Assembly (NCBI GenBank): GCA_003427395.1
Contig: BFEA01000062.1
Coordinates: 1,549,265 to 1,571,137, forward strand
Direction: 5' to 3'
Length of the DNA stretch: 21,873 nt
Source: Chara braunii
Taxonomy: Eukaryota; Streptophyta; Charophyceae; Charales; Characeae
Position 1 is the stretch's first letter. Each line of letters begins with the position of its first letter. Positions 10,052 through 16,601 of the stretch are shown here, piece by piece. Made by a program: the position numbers and the translations under genes. The notes beneath the pieces are model-generated. The model did not search any database. It was not told the DNA's origin and worked only from the letters and a program-made list of their open reading frames with translations.

Positions 10052-10362
10052 TTGACCGTCACTCTTTGACTTCGTGAGTAACGTCTGACTGTAGTCGTCC
10101 AAAAGCGCAGTAAGCCTGTGATTGGATTCAATGTCCCATAGTCTTCATAGCAGCACTAAAGCTGTGATTCAATGCAATGTCCTGTAGTCTTCATAGCAGC
10201 ACTAATAACCACACTTCACTATCACAAGGTCTCTCTCCGCTCGATGTCACTAGCTTTGACCTAGGTCAAACGCTCATAAGTCAGTGTCGTACTCTTTCAC
10301 ACGACGATGACAGTGACACATAGTGCGGAACGTATGACTTCTCAACAACAGCAGTATTGACC
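10052..10362. promoter_or_regulatory. Cluster of five WRKY W-boxes, including a perfect 16-bp palindrome
   Basis: TTGACC occurs at 10052-10057, 10256-10261 and 10357-10362, TTGACT at 10066-10071, and the complement GGTCAA at 10264-10269. Two of these form the perfect palindrome TTTGACCTAGGTCAAA (10255-10270). TTGAC[C/T] is the known core site for WRKY transcription factors. About 0.3 sites would be expected by chance in this span. Function is inferred. Confidence 0.35.
10111..10202. repeat. 46-bp tandem duplication
   Basis: Units 10111-10156 and 10157-10202 share TAGTCTTCATAGCAGCAC and a diverged front half beginning TAAGCCTGTGATTGGATTCA versus TAAAGCTGTGATTCAATGCA. Nothing codes across it. 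Confidence 0.85.
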
Positions 10363-10401
10363 GCCAGTTGTCAGGAGGAGCCACGCGTCTGAAATCATGT
10401 C

Positions 10402-10420
10402 CACGTCAGCCAGCGACGTG
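10402..10420. repeat. Inverted repeat CACGTC / GACGTG
   Basis: Perfect 6-bp arms at 10402-10407 and 10415-10420 flank AGCCAGC. Each arm is an ACGT-core box of the type bound by plant bZIP factors. The arms could also simply be chance. Confidence 0.4.
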
Positions 10421-10589
10421 TCAGATTCAAGCGACTCTGCTTCGCACGCGTGCGTTAAGCGCCCCCCCACCTTTGTGCAGCGAAGATCTGACTTATGTGA
10501 CTTCTGATCCTGGCCAGATTCATCTAGGACGGGCTGAAAGTAGGGTCAGATACATCCAGGGTTCAGAAGCTTCAGATACATCCAGGAGC

Positions 10590-10592
<3 letters not shown>

Positions 10593-10622
<30 letters not shown>
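10593..10622 (-). repeat. 30-base poly(T), probable A-tail of a minus-strand retroposed sequence
   Basis: An uninterrupted T run on the plus strand is followed by ACACTGACATCATCCCGGCT. On the minus strand this reads as sequence ending GATGATGTCAGTGT plus a poly(A) tail. That is what a short retroposed element leaves. Its 5' end is not clear; it would lie somewhere in 10623-10731. Confidence 0.5.
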
Positions 10623-10626
<4 letters not shown>

Positions 10627-10731
10627 TGACATCATCCCGGCTGGGGCTAGGCCAGTAGGAAATAGGAGCTCTACAAAAGGGAAGGGATACTCATGCAGCT
10701 CCAAGGGAAAGACGATGCTCTGGGGTAGGAA

Positions 10732-10882
10732 CTCTTTTTTTTCTTTTTTCTTTTTTTTAAGAGAAACCTCAATGAGGCGGGGCGGTCACTTGCATGGGTG
10801 ATAGAAGCAGCCCTTGCAAGTGGTCCCCGGTTGGAGGGCTCCATCCATTAGTGGGGAGCAGCACTTGCTGGAAATGGGGTCC
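10732..10882 (-). mobile_element. SINE-like hairpin repeat, copy 1 (minus strand)
   Basis: On the minus strand it runs from GGACCCCATTTCCAGC through GATGGAGCC and a hairpin to an A-rich tail. The tail is seen on the plus strand as interrupted poly(T), 10732-10758. It aligns with copies 2 and 3 over CCAGCA[A/G]GTG, CTCCCC, GATGGAGCC and CTGCT. Its hairpin is ACTTGCA / TGCAAGT around a CTGCTTCTATCA-containing loop (about 10792-10825). It codes for nothing. Confidence 0.6.
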
Positions 10883-10985
10883 TCTAATGGCCACAGGCCA
10901 AACAAACACTGCAGTGGAAAGTTGTATCCAAGGGACGCTGGACCCTTTTTCCAGCAGGTGCTACTCCCCATCAATAGATGGAGCC
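10837..10985. repeat. Foldback: 46-bp imperfect inverted repeat
   Basis: Arms 10837-10882 and 10940-10985 are complementary at about 39 of 46 positions and separated by 57 bp. The arms are the homologous cores of copies 1 and 2 of the hairpin repeat lying head to head. Confidence 0.8.
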
Positions 10986-11047
10986 TCCCCGGTGGCGCTA
11001 GAGGTGTCTGCTCTTATCAGCACTTCTAACACCTACTCGGGACGTTC

Positions 11048-11084
<37 letters not shown>
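10921..11084 (+). mobile_element. SINE-like hairpin repeat, copy 2 (plus strand) with 34-base A tail
   Basis: Begins near GTTGTATCCAAGGGACGCTG and passes through CCAGCAGGTG, GATGGAGCCTCCCC and a hairpin (TAGAGGTG / CACTTCTA around CTGCTCTTATCAG, about 11000-11027). It ends GGGACGTTCGTT followed by A34 at 11051-11084. The tail runs straight into the N gap, so its true length is unknown. The plus-strand A tail marks it as a retroposon. Confidence 0.6.
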
Positions 11085-11157
11085 NNNNNNNNNNNNNNNN
11101 NNNNNNNNNNNNNNNNNNNNNNNNNNNNNNNNNNNNNNNNNNNNNNNNNNNNNNNNN
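11085..11157. other. Assembly gap of 73 N
   Basis: Unknown bases directly after the A34 tract. The assembly most likely broke in the homopolymer. The flanks carry a short inverted match, GGACGTTC before and GAACGTCC after the gap. Confidence 0.99.
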
Positions 11158-11178
11158 CAGGAACGTCCTAGTGTGAAT

Positions 11179-11410
11179 ATGGGCCTCGCTCAGCCACTGA
11201 CCGCATGCAACAAAGACAAAAATTATGGCGGTGTATCTTTTCGAGTTCTAGTGGAAGATCCATACTATTTTCCTCATTTGGTGAGTACTGGAGAGAGGCC
11301 AAATGTTCTTAGGTCAGCTAATCATTCACAGTGCTGTACAACTGGTAGTTCTTTTTTTGGCCTTCTTTTTTTTTTTTCTTCAGATGGTAGGTAGTTCCCC
11401 CTTTGTTTAA
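11179..11410 (+). other. Possible two-exon fragment with a 103-bp GT-AG intron
   Basis: An ATG at 11179 opens a 34-codon frame (MGLAQPLTACNKDKNYGG ... PYYFPHL). It ends exactly at a strong donor, GTGAGT, at 11281. A branch-like CTAAT lies at 11318-11322. A long pyrimidine tract ending TTCTTCAG closes at 11383. Downstream, only eight codons follow before a stop. I recognise no homologue. The splice signals are good but the coding part is tiny, so this may be chance or a gene remnant cut by the gap. Confidence 0.2.
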
Positions 11411-11439
11411 AATTCTGATTAAAAAAAAAAAAATGACAG

Positions 11440-11605
11440 TGCACCCACCCCATGTGGCTGAATGGTATGCACCCCTGAACTGTTAATAAGCAGATGGTTG
11501 ATCGAACCCAGCCATATGAATGAAATAACTCTAGATGGCGAAGTTGGAAGGTTGTGCTTGGAAGTAGAAAATAAGTGGTAAAAAAGAAGGGGAAAAAAAA
11601 AAAAA
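11440..11605 (+). mobile_element. Possible tRNA-derived SINE with A13 tail
   Basis: TGGCTGAATGG at 11455-11465 matches the RNA polymerase III A box. GATCGAACC at 11500-11508 matches the B box, 34 bp further on, a normal tRNA-gene spacing. A non-tRNA body of about 85 bp and a poly(A) tail (11593-11605) follow. This is head, body and tail of a SINE. The cloverleaf itself is poor. The 5' edge is uncertain; an A13 run at 11421-11433 precedes it. The LINE fragment's coding sequence begins immediately after the tail. Confidence 0.4.
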
Positions 11606-12713
11606 GAATATTAGTAGTCTCTTCGAATGGAAGGAAAAAAACGCCATCTTCACGGTCAGGGTGCTGGGGGAAGGAAAGGAGGCGGTTGCTTTCCAGCCAG
11701 ACACTGGAATTCAACACCTGGCCCTGGATTCATTGGAGTGGAGGTGGGCCTCAGCCACACCCAAAACAACCCCCCCCCGCCACATCCGCCATATCCATCT
11801 GCACAAGCTCTCAGTCAAATCCACTTATAGGCTGCTGAGGCCCAAACGCCCGCTGCGAGAGACAATAATTGATCGATGGGCCAAACATCTCAATATAGAA
11901 AGGAGTATGCTCATACCGATCCGGTGGTTTCAGGAGGGTGGAACCAAGCCTGCCAAGATCTCCTCTCTACAATGGCAGATCACACATCGTTGTTTACCCA
12001 CTATGGACTGGCTAGTAGATCATACGAATCTCGAGCAGAAAGGTCTAGCGACACCCTGGTGCCCACGGTGCCTAGGCACCTTCCCCGCACGAAAGAGGCC
12101 TGAAACCATAGAACACATCTTTATGCAGTGCCCTACAGCACAACTCACGTGGCGCTGGTGGGACAGAGTATGGAGAAAGATGATACCGGACCCTGTATGG
12201 CCATGGTCCTGGAGAGCCATCTTGACGGGTCATTGGCCACAGGTGTAGAAAGAACCACCCTTCGTAGAAAATATGTATAGACTGGGACGCAGGGCAGTAC
12301 TGTGGGGACTTTGGTGGCAATGCTGCCTGATGACGCTCGAGGGAGTGCGAGTGGAAGGAACAGAAACAACGGACCAAACCCGACAACAGGTTCAAATGGA
12401 GATAATAAGGAAATGGTAGGAATTGAAAATCAAGTTGGATCTCCTACAAATGACAGAGGATATAGAGAGAGCCATCACTGCCTTTTGCTCCAACTAGCTA
12501 GGAGGTGTTAGAGGAGGCTGGATAGCTAGAGTGGAATGGACCGGCAGCAAAAAGGAAGGGATCCAACAACAGGAGAGGGTGGAGTCACGAGATAATCGAT
12601 TGCTATTCAATGACTGGACAACGATAAAACCCTCCTTCCCTCTACCCCCTCCGACGGACTTTCCTGATCCCTTCCCCCCACACCCACTCGCCCTTGTTGA
12701 GATTCCCGATTGA
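11606..12713 (+). pseudogene. 5'-truncated LINE ORF2 C-terminal fragment (zf-RVT domain)
   Basis: One plus-strand frame reads from just after the A tract at 11605 to a TGA at 12711-12713. It has internal TAGs at 12246, 12417 and 12495. It starts NISSLFEWKEKNAIFTVRVL and continues VAFQPDTGIQHLALDSLEWRW and LSVKSTYRLLRP. The zinc motif is WCPRC ... EHIFMQC (CX2C, HX4C). It then reads RWWDRVW and finally DNRLLFNDWT ... DFPDPFP. It is collinear with 67-1100 of the left LINE on the opposite strand but clearly diverged, so it is a different family member. The endonuclease and RT are missing, as expected of 5' truncation. The frame itself is nearly undamaged. Confidence 0.85.
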
Positions 12714-12737
12714 CCCGGCCCCCCCTCCCTTGAGCCC

Positions 12738-12782
12738 GTGCATAATCATCTGCATTATCCTCTATCGCTTGGGATTATGCAC
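12738..12782 (+). repeat. Perfect 10-bp inverted repeat in the LINE 3' region
   Basis: GTGCATAATC at 12738-12747 pairs with GATTATGCAC at 12773-12782 across a 25-nt loop. It lies 25 bp after the ORF2 stop. A 3' stem-loop can be the template-recognition signal in LINEs; that role is inference. Confidence 0.6.
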
Positions 12783-12900
12783 TATCATCCAATGGCCCGG
12801 CTTTCTGGTGCCCCTCTGGGAAGCAAGGGTCGAGGGATTTGCTTTTTGGGCGACACATGCTCCTTTTTCGCAAATACACAGGAGGGAAGGCAGGGTACTT

Positions 12901-12996
12901 TTACTTTCTGAGACTCGTTTTCGACAACCTGCTCAGTCTGCTAGCAGGCTGCTTCCAATTACTTTGTGAGAGTCATTTTCGACCACCTGCTCAGTC
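12901..12996. repeat. 38-bp direct repeat, period 58
   Basis: Copies at 12901-12938 and 12959-12996 differ at four positions and share TTTTCGAC and ACCTGCTCAGTC. The 20-bp spacer contains GCTAGCAGGCTGC. Confidence 0.85.
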
Positions 12997-13082
12997 AATC
13001 CCCTATAGTCCAAGGTAATCAATGCTGGCATGCTTTTTTACTTAGCGTTTCTCCAACGTCTCTCTGAGATGTTCTGAATACA

Positions 13083-13195
13083 ATTTGTATATGGGACGCT
13101 GGACCCGCTTTCCAGCAGGTGATGCTCCCCACCAATAGATGGAGCCTCTCCCCGAGTAGTAGTGGCGACTGCTCTTACCAGCACCACTACTAGGG
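13083..13195 (+). mobile_element. SINE-like hairpin repeat, copy 3 (plus strand, no A tail seen)
   Basis: TTTGTATATGGGACGCTGGA through CCAGCAGGTGATGCTCCCC and AATAGATGGAGCCTC matches copy 2. Its hairpin stem is different in sequence, TAGTAGTGG (13157-13165) with CCACTACTA (13184-13192), around CTGCTCTTACCAG. No poly(A) follows; instead two further hairpins start at 13202. Confidence 0.6.
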
Positions 13196-13201
13196 GCAGA
13201 T

Positions 13202-13272
13202 CCCACTTCTTATAAGTAGGCACTTTTAGGCAAAATTTGGGATCCCACTTCTTTCCACGGAAGTAGGATCCC
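13202..13272. repeat. Two consecutive related hairpins
   Basis: First hairpin: CCCACTT (13202-13208) and AAGTAGG (13214-13220). Second: GGGATCCCACTTC (13239-13251) and GAAGTAGGATCCC (13260-13272), 12 of 13 pairs with an 8-nt loop. Both carry the same C·A mismatch at the same place, so one looks like a duplicate of the other. Confidence 0.6.
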
Positions 13273-13974
13273 GTCCCAGAATGTCGCAGAAGTAGAAAGT
13301 GTCTCGTACGTGGAGGTGCGAGCATGATTGCAGGGGCGGTACTTATTCCGATTTTTTTTGAAGAGGCCAACCCCATACTTTGTACCGAAAAAGAAGGTGG
13401 ATTTCTTTTATTTCCCCCCCCCCCCCTCGGTCCTAACGGTAGTCCTGGAATACAAGGGGAAGGCGAAGGTATCCTCTAGGAGGGAATTGGCTGCCTTTGC
13501 GGAAGGGGGGGAGGAGGGGGTCTGTTCCAGGTTGGGGCCGAGGAGGTTTTCCTCGGCGGTGGCAGCATGGGACAGTGGGCAGGGCGGAAGTTTCTCTGTG
13601 CGGTGACTTTTGGAAGCTTCTTGGATCGGATTTCTTCTGTTATGCCTGGTAGTTTGAAGAATTTCTCAGGTCTCTGAGGGTTTGTCGGTGGGTTGCACGA
13701 AGCTGCACTGGATTTAGACTGTTATATTCAAGATTCGTGGTTGTCCAATGCCAGAACGACGCTTGCCGGAGCCGGGGTGATGCCCTGTAGCTTGCCGAAG
13801 GTGAGGGCATGAGGCCTTGCAGAGAGATCTGAGGATGCTATGCGGGGGCATCCTAAAGGACAGATGGGGGTTGCTGACACAGGACGACACTGGCCGGAGC
13901 TGGAGTGAGTCGCGCTGCTCTATAACCTAGCAGTTAGGGGGCGTGAGGCTTGGTTGAGTTTGCCAGAGAATAAG
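13273..13974. other. GC-rich stretch with no recognised gene
   Basis: A plus-strand frame of 92 codons (13328-13606) is open but spans a C-run and matches nothing I know. Visible structures are a hairpin GCCGAGGA / TCCTCGGC (13537-13557), a hairpin AGGATGC / GCATCCT (13832-13854) and an imperfect repeat of a CCGGAGC[C/T]GG[G/A]GTGA block near 13765 and 13893. The sequence abuts the LTR at 13975. Confidence 0.4.
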
Positions 13975-15293
13975 TGTTACATGCATAGATATGCAATGTA
14001 TGCAATAAACCGAGAATCTGCAATGTGATAAAAAGGACTGAATAGACAATGCGGTTACGAGAATCTCGACCAGCAATGTACATTCTCATTCATACATGAA
14101 GATGCTGAAGAGCGCAGGGAAGACTTGATACAAAGACTGACCTGACAGGACTGACCTCATCCACGTAGTTCGGAGTAACGAAGCAGAATGCCAGAGTGCT
14201 ACTAACTAGCCCAATCAATGTTGAACTCAGACTAAACATGCATTGTATCCATCACCGAGTGTGAAGGAGCCTGGCGCTGTAACACAGGAAGCAAGCGCCA
14301 GGTCCAGACATACACAGACGAAGAGGTAAGGATTAGACGAAAGGAGGGAGGAAGATGGGAATGTCGTTAACACCAAGTCTTGGTCACCAATCCCAGATAG
14401 TCCCTCGTTGCCATGTCTGAATCCCCAAAAAGTCGAGTCTGGATCATATGTCACCAAGCCCGGTATCTCTTCTCTCGTAGTCTGCAACTGCAGGGAAGTC
14501 AGAAGTTGAGAGGGTAAGAAGAAGATGGTAGACTGAGAAGAGGAAGAAGAGAACTCTCTCTCTCTCACTGTTACGAACCAGGCACTAACCTGTGATGTTG
14601 GCGCTGTGCTGCAGGTACCTTGAAGACGAAGCTGGAGCAACGGCGCTGCAGGTAAGTGATCCCTGGCCTCCGCCCATCAGTTCTACCACTACCTAGCTAT
14701 GGCGCCCAGCGCCGAAGACTACAGCTACCTACTGCGCCCAGCGCTGAAGACTACTAGCTAACGCTACTCTACTACAACGCAGCGCTCCCTCCAGAGTGCT
14801 GCTCCCGAATCCTGAAGACTACCACTGCCGAAATGCCTTCCTCGGAAGTGCCTGGGAAGTCCTATGTACTACCTCGGCCTGCCTCCTGACTGCAGGAGGG
14901 CGAGCAGGCCGAGGAGGCAGCTCTTGCCAATGCCGAAGTGTGCCCGGGGCTGGCGTGCAGCAGCCTGCTCGAGGCTGGCGTGGGAACAGTCTAAAGATAG
15001 GCTGTTCCCCAAAACCTTGGTTTGGTGCCTGCGTTTCAGGGCCGGTCGTTCTGATGAACGATCGAATATGGCCCTTCGTTTCAGGCTAAAAAGGCTGTTG
15101 CCATTTTTAGTCTGAAACGACCAGGGATAGGTCCTGAACTTCAGGCTTTTGGCCTGAACCGACAGGGGGCCTGTAAGCCCTGGATTTCAGGCTTTCGGCC
15201 TGAAGTTCAGGCTTTTAGCTTGGACGGACGCGGGCCTGCAAAATGGTCGTCGGGCCTGCAAAATGGCCCGTGTGTGCACGTGCTGCATGTAAC
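13975..15293 (-). repeat. 3' LTR of the gypsy element (about 1.32 kb)
   Basis: On the plus strand it starts TGTTACATGCATAG, identical for 95 bp to the copy at 21779-21873, and ends TGCATGTAAC at 15293 beside the polypurine tract. The ends form an inverted repeat of about 10 bp, much longer than the usual TG...CA. The exact right edge is blurred by the C run. Contents include two perfect hairpins and a 16-bp repeat in the U3 end (15140-15266), a 21-bp repeat GCGCCCAGCGC[C/T]GAAGACTAC at 14702 and 14734, and a CT microsatellite near 14553. No open frame in it looks coding. Confidence 0.88.
15140..15266. repeat. Hairpin and direct repeats at the U3 end of the LTR
   Basis: TTCAGGC-TTTTG-GCCTGAA (15140-15158) and TTCAGGC-TTTCG-GCCTGAA (15186-15204) are perfect 7-bp hairpins with five-base loops. 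A third, decayed start TTCAGGCTTTTAGC follows at 15206. Next, CGGGCCTGCAAAATGG occurs at 15231-15246 and 15251-15266. U3 normally holds the element's promoter and enhancers, so these could be protein-binding sites; that is inference. Confidence 0.75.
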
Positions 15294-15307
15294 CCCCCCC
15301 CCTCCTT
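15293..15307 (-). other. Polypurine tract (plus-strand priming site)
   Basis: On the minus strand AAGGAGGGGGGGGGG lies directly before the 3' LTR. It is the expected RNase H-resistant primer for second-strand synthesis. It overlaps the pol stop codon TAA (15306-15308), so no 3' untranslated spacer exists. Confidence 0.85.
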
Positions 15308-15590
15308 ATGAAGTCAATCCGGGGCGAGGGCGAAGCTGTCGGTCTGAAGGTGGAACCTGAACGCGGGCGTGGCGTGGAGCCGAAGAATCCGGCTTGCCTT
15401 GCATCTTGCGTTCGTAGCGTTCGAGAACGTCTGGCGCTGTTGCTTGCAGTTCCGCACGGGTCAACCAACGATCAGCTCGATGAGTGCAGTAAGCAAAATG
15501 CACCAGATACTGAGTTGGCTTGTTGTCGTAGCGTCGCTGGGAGATGATGTCGCCGAGCTCCTGAAAACCATCCATAGAAGGTGGATCCTA
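15306..15590 (-). pseudogene. Chromodomain at the C-terminus of pol
   Basis: After a TAG at 15588-15590 the same frame reads MDGFQELGDIISQRRYDNKPTQYLVHFAYCTH, then DRWLTRAELQA, then a basic tail and TAA at 15306. The pattern ILxxR ... QYLVxF ... DRW ... L is that of the chromodomain that tethers integrase to chromatin in chromoviruses and directs insertion. The usual KW of the strand is HF, so aromatic-cage residues are partly replaced. The preceding TAG would detach this domain from integrase, so in this copy it would not be made without readthrough. Confidence 0.75.
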
Positions 15591-16601
15591 CGTACGTTTC
15601 CCGGGAAAATCATCATGTTCCGCAAGCATGTACAGAGCCAATTTGGAACAATGAAAGACTGGGTAGACGGGCAAGTGGCTAGGCACCTGAATCGTGAAGG
15701 AAGGCCCCTCAGCTGCGTCCCCTGCGGGCTCGATGATCGGCCAAGGCCCCATCCATTTCGGAAGGAGCTTGCGAGAGATGTCCTGTTCAAGGCTGAATTC
15801 CGCTGCTGAAACCCAGACAAGGTCTCCGGCGCGGAATGGACAAGAAAGACGCTGGCGATTTGCCTGTTGGCACATGCGCTGTTGCGTCTTAGCCATCTGG
15901 TTGCGTGCCTTGACAAGAAGCTCTTGCATCCGACGCAAGAAAAGAAGATGGTCGTTGCTCTCGGCCATGCGTGGAATAATCATGTCCAACGGTGACGTGA
16001 CCGGCGAACCGTGCTCGAACTCGAAGGGCGATATCCCAATAGCCGGGTGGATGGAAGAGTTGTAGGCCAACTCAACGTCCGACAGTTGCTCAACCCAGTC
16101 TTTCTGGTCGGGGCGGATGAGAGTGCGAAGGAGAACCTGTGCGGTCTGATGCGCCCTCTCCGTCTGGCCATCGGTCTGAGGGTGGCGAGTTGAACTGGGC
16201 TTGAGAGATGAGCCCCATCGCTTGATGAGCGCCAACAAAAAATCGGACATGAACCGAGTGTCGCGGTCGCAGACGATCTCCTTGGGGTAACCCTTGGTGT
16301 GAATCCAACCGGCGTACCGAACCTCCGCCAACTCCGGTGCCTTGGCATGATAGCGACAAGGCAAGAACATGACGAACTTGGTGAGTCGGTCGACCACCGT
16401 GAGAATCCCATCCACTCCGGTCTTGTGCTTGGGGAACGGGCCGGTGATGTCCATGACAATCGCTTCCCTTCGCCTCAACGGGACTGGCAATGGTCGTAAC
16501 TCGCCGTACGGACGGTGGTTGCGGGATTTGCAGCGTCGGCAAACCTCGCATGACTCGCAATAGCGCGTGACGTCGCCGAGAAGGCCGGGCCACCAAAATC
16601 G
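15588..16601 (-). pseudogene. Integrase core and C-terminal region
   Basis: The frame reads CRRCKSRNHRPYG, then a clear D,D35E core: MDITGPFP (Asp 14 counted from the Met at 16490), CDRDTRF (Asp 75) and GQTERAHQ (Glu 111). This gives the 35-residue spacing of retroviral-type integrases. It continues HPAIGISPFE and RAGDLVWV ... KLLPKWMGPWPI, the GPY/F-like module of gypsy elements, then YPVFHCSKLALY. It inserts the cDNA into the genome. The zinc-binding HHCC domain is split by a TAG at 16602-16604: the His pair lies upstream (HDAPATGH, about 16650) and the Cys pair downstream (CESCEVC, about 16545). Catalytic residues are intact. Confidence 0.93.

Larger units (their letters stand above)
9391..10592. 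other. 1.2-kb stretch without a recognisable gene
   Basis: Base composition is mixed and short open frames (9808-10077 and 9843-10055, plus strand) resemble no family and show no coding signature. It holds two TATA-like boxes, a W-box cluster, a 46-bp tandem duplication, a CACGTC/GACGTG inverted repeat and three copies of a CAGATACATCCAGG-like motif (10515, 10546-10560, 10572-10586). This could be the upstream region of a gene lost to later insertions, or the remains of an unknown element. Confidence 0.45.
12714..13070 (+). other. Probable 3' untranslated region of the plus-strand LINE
   Basis: No coding signal. It follows the ORF2 stop directly and holds a 10-bp hairpin and a 38-bp direct repeat, listed separately. 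There is no clear poly(A) tail, so the 3' boundary is not defined. It ends where the third hairpin-repeat copy begins near 13083. Confidence 0.4.

Noticed and set aside
9808-10077. 89-codon plus-strand open frame
   Set aside because: No recognisable family, no biased composition, and a second frame overlaps it (9843-10055). Length is within chance.
10990-11030. Hammerhead or other self-cleaving ribozyme in the hairpin repeat
   Set aside because: The loop has CTGAT-like letters on the reverse strand but lacks the required GAA and the cleavage-site arrangement.
13328-13606. 92-codon plus-strand frame as a gene
   Set aside because: It crosses a long C run and low-complexity GC sequence, and no homologue is recognised.
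14796-15115. Plus-strand open frames inside the LTR
   Set aside because: They overlap each other in different frames, resemble nothing, and lie in repeat-rich U3 sequence.
15369-16563. Plus-strand open frames opposite chromodomain and integrase
   Set aside because: They are shadows of the GC-rich pol frame on the other strand and show no independent motif.
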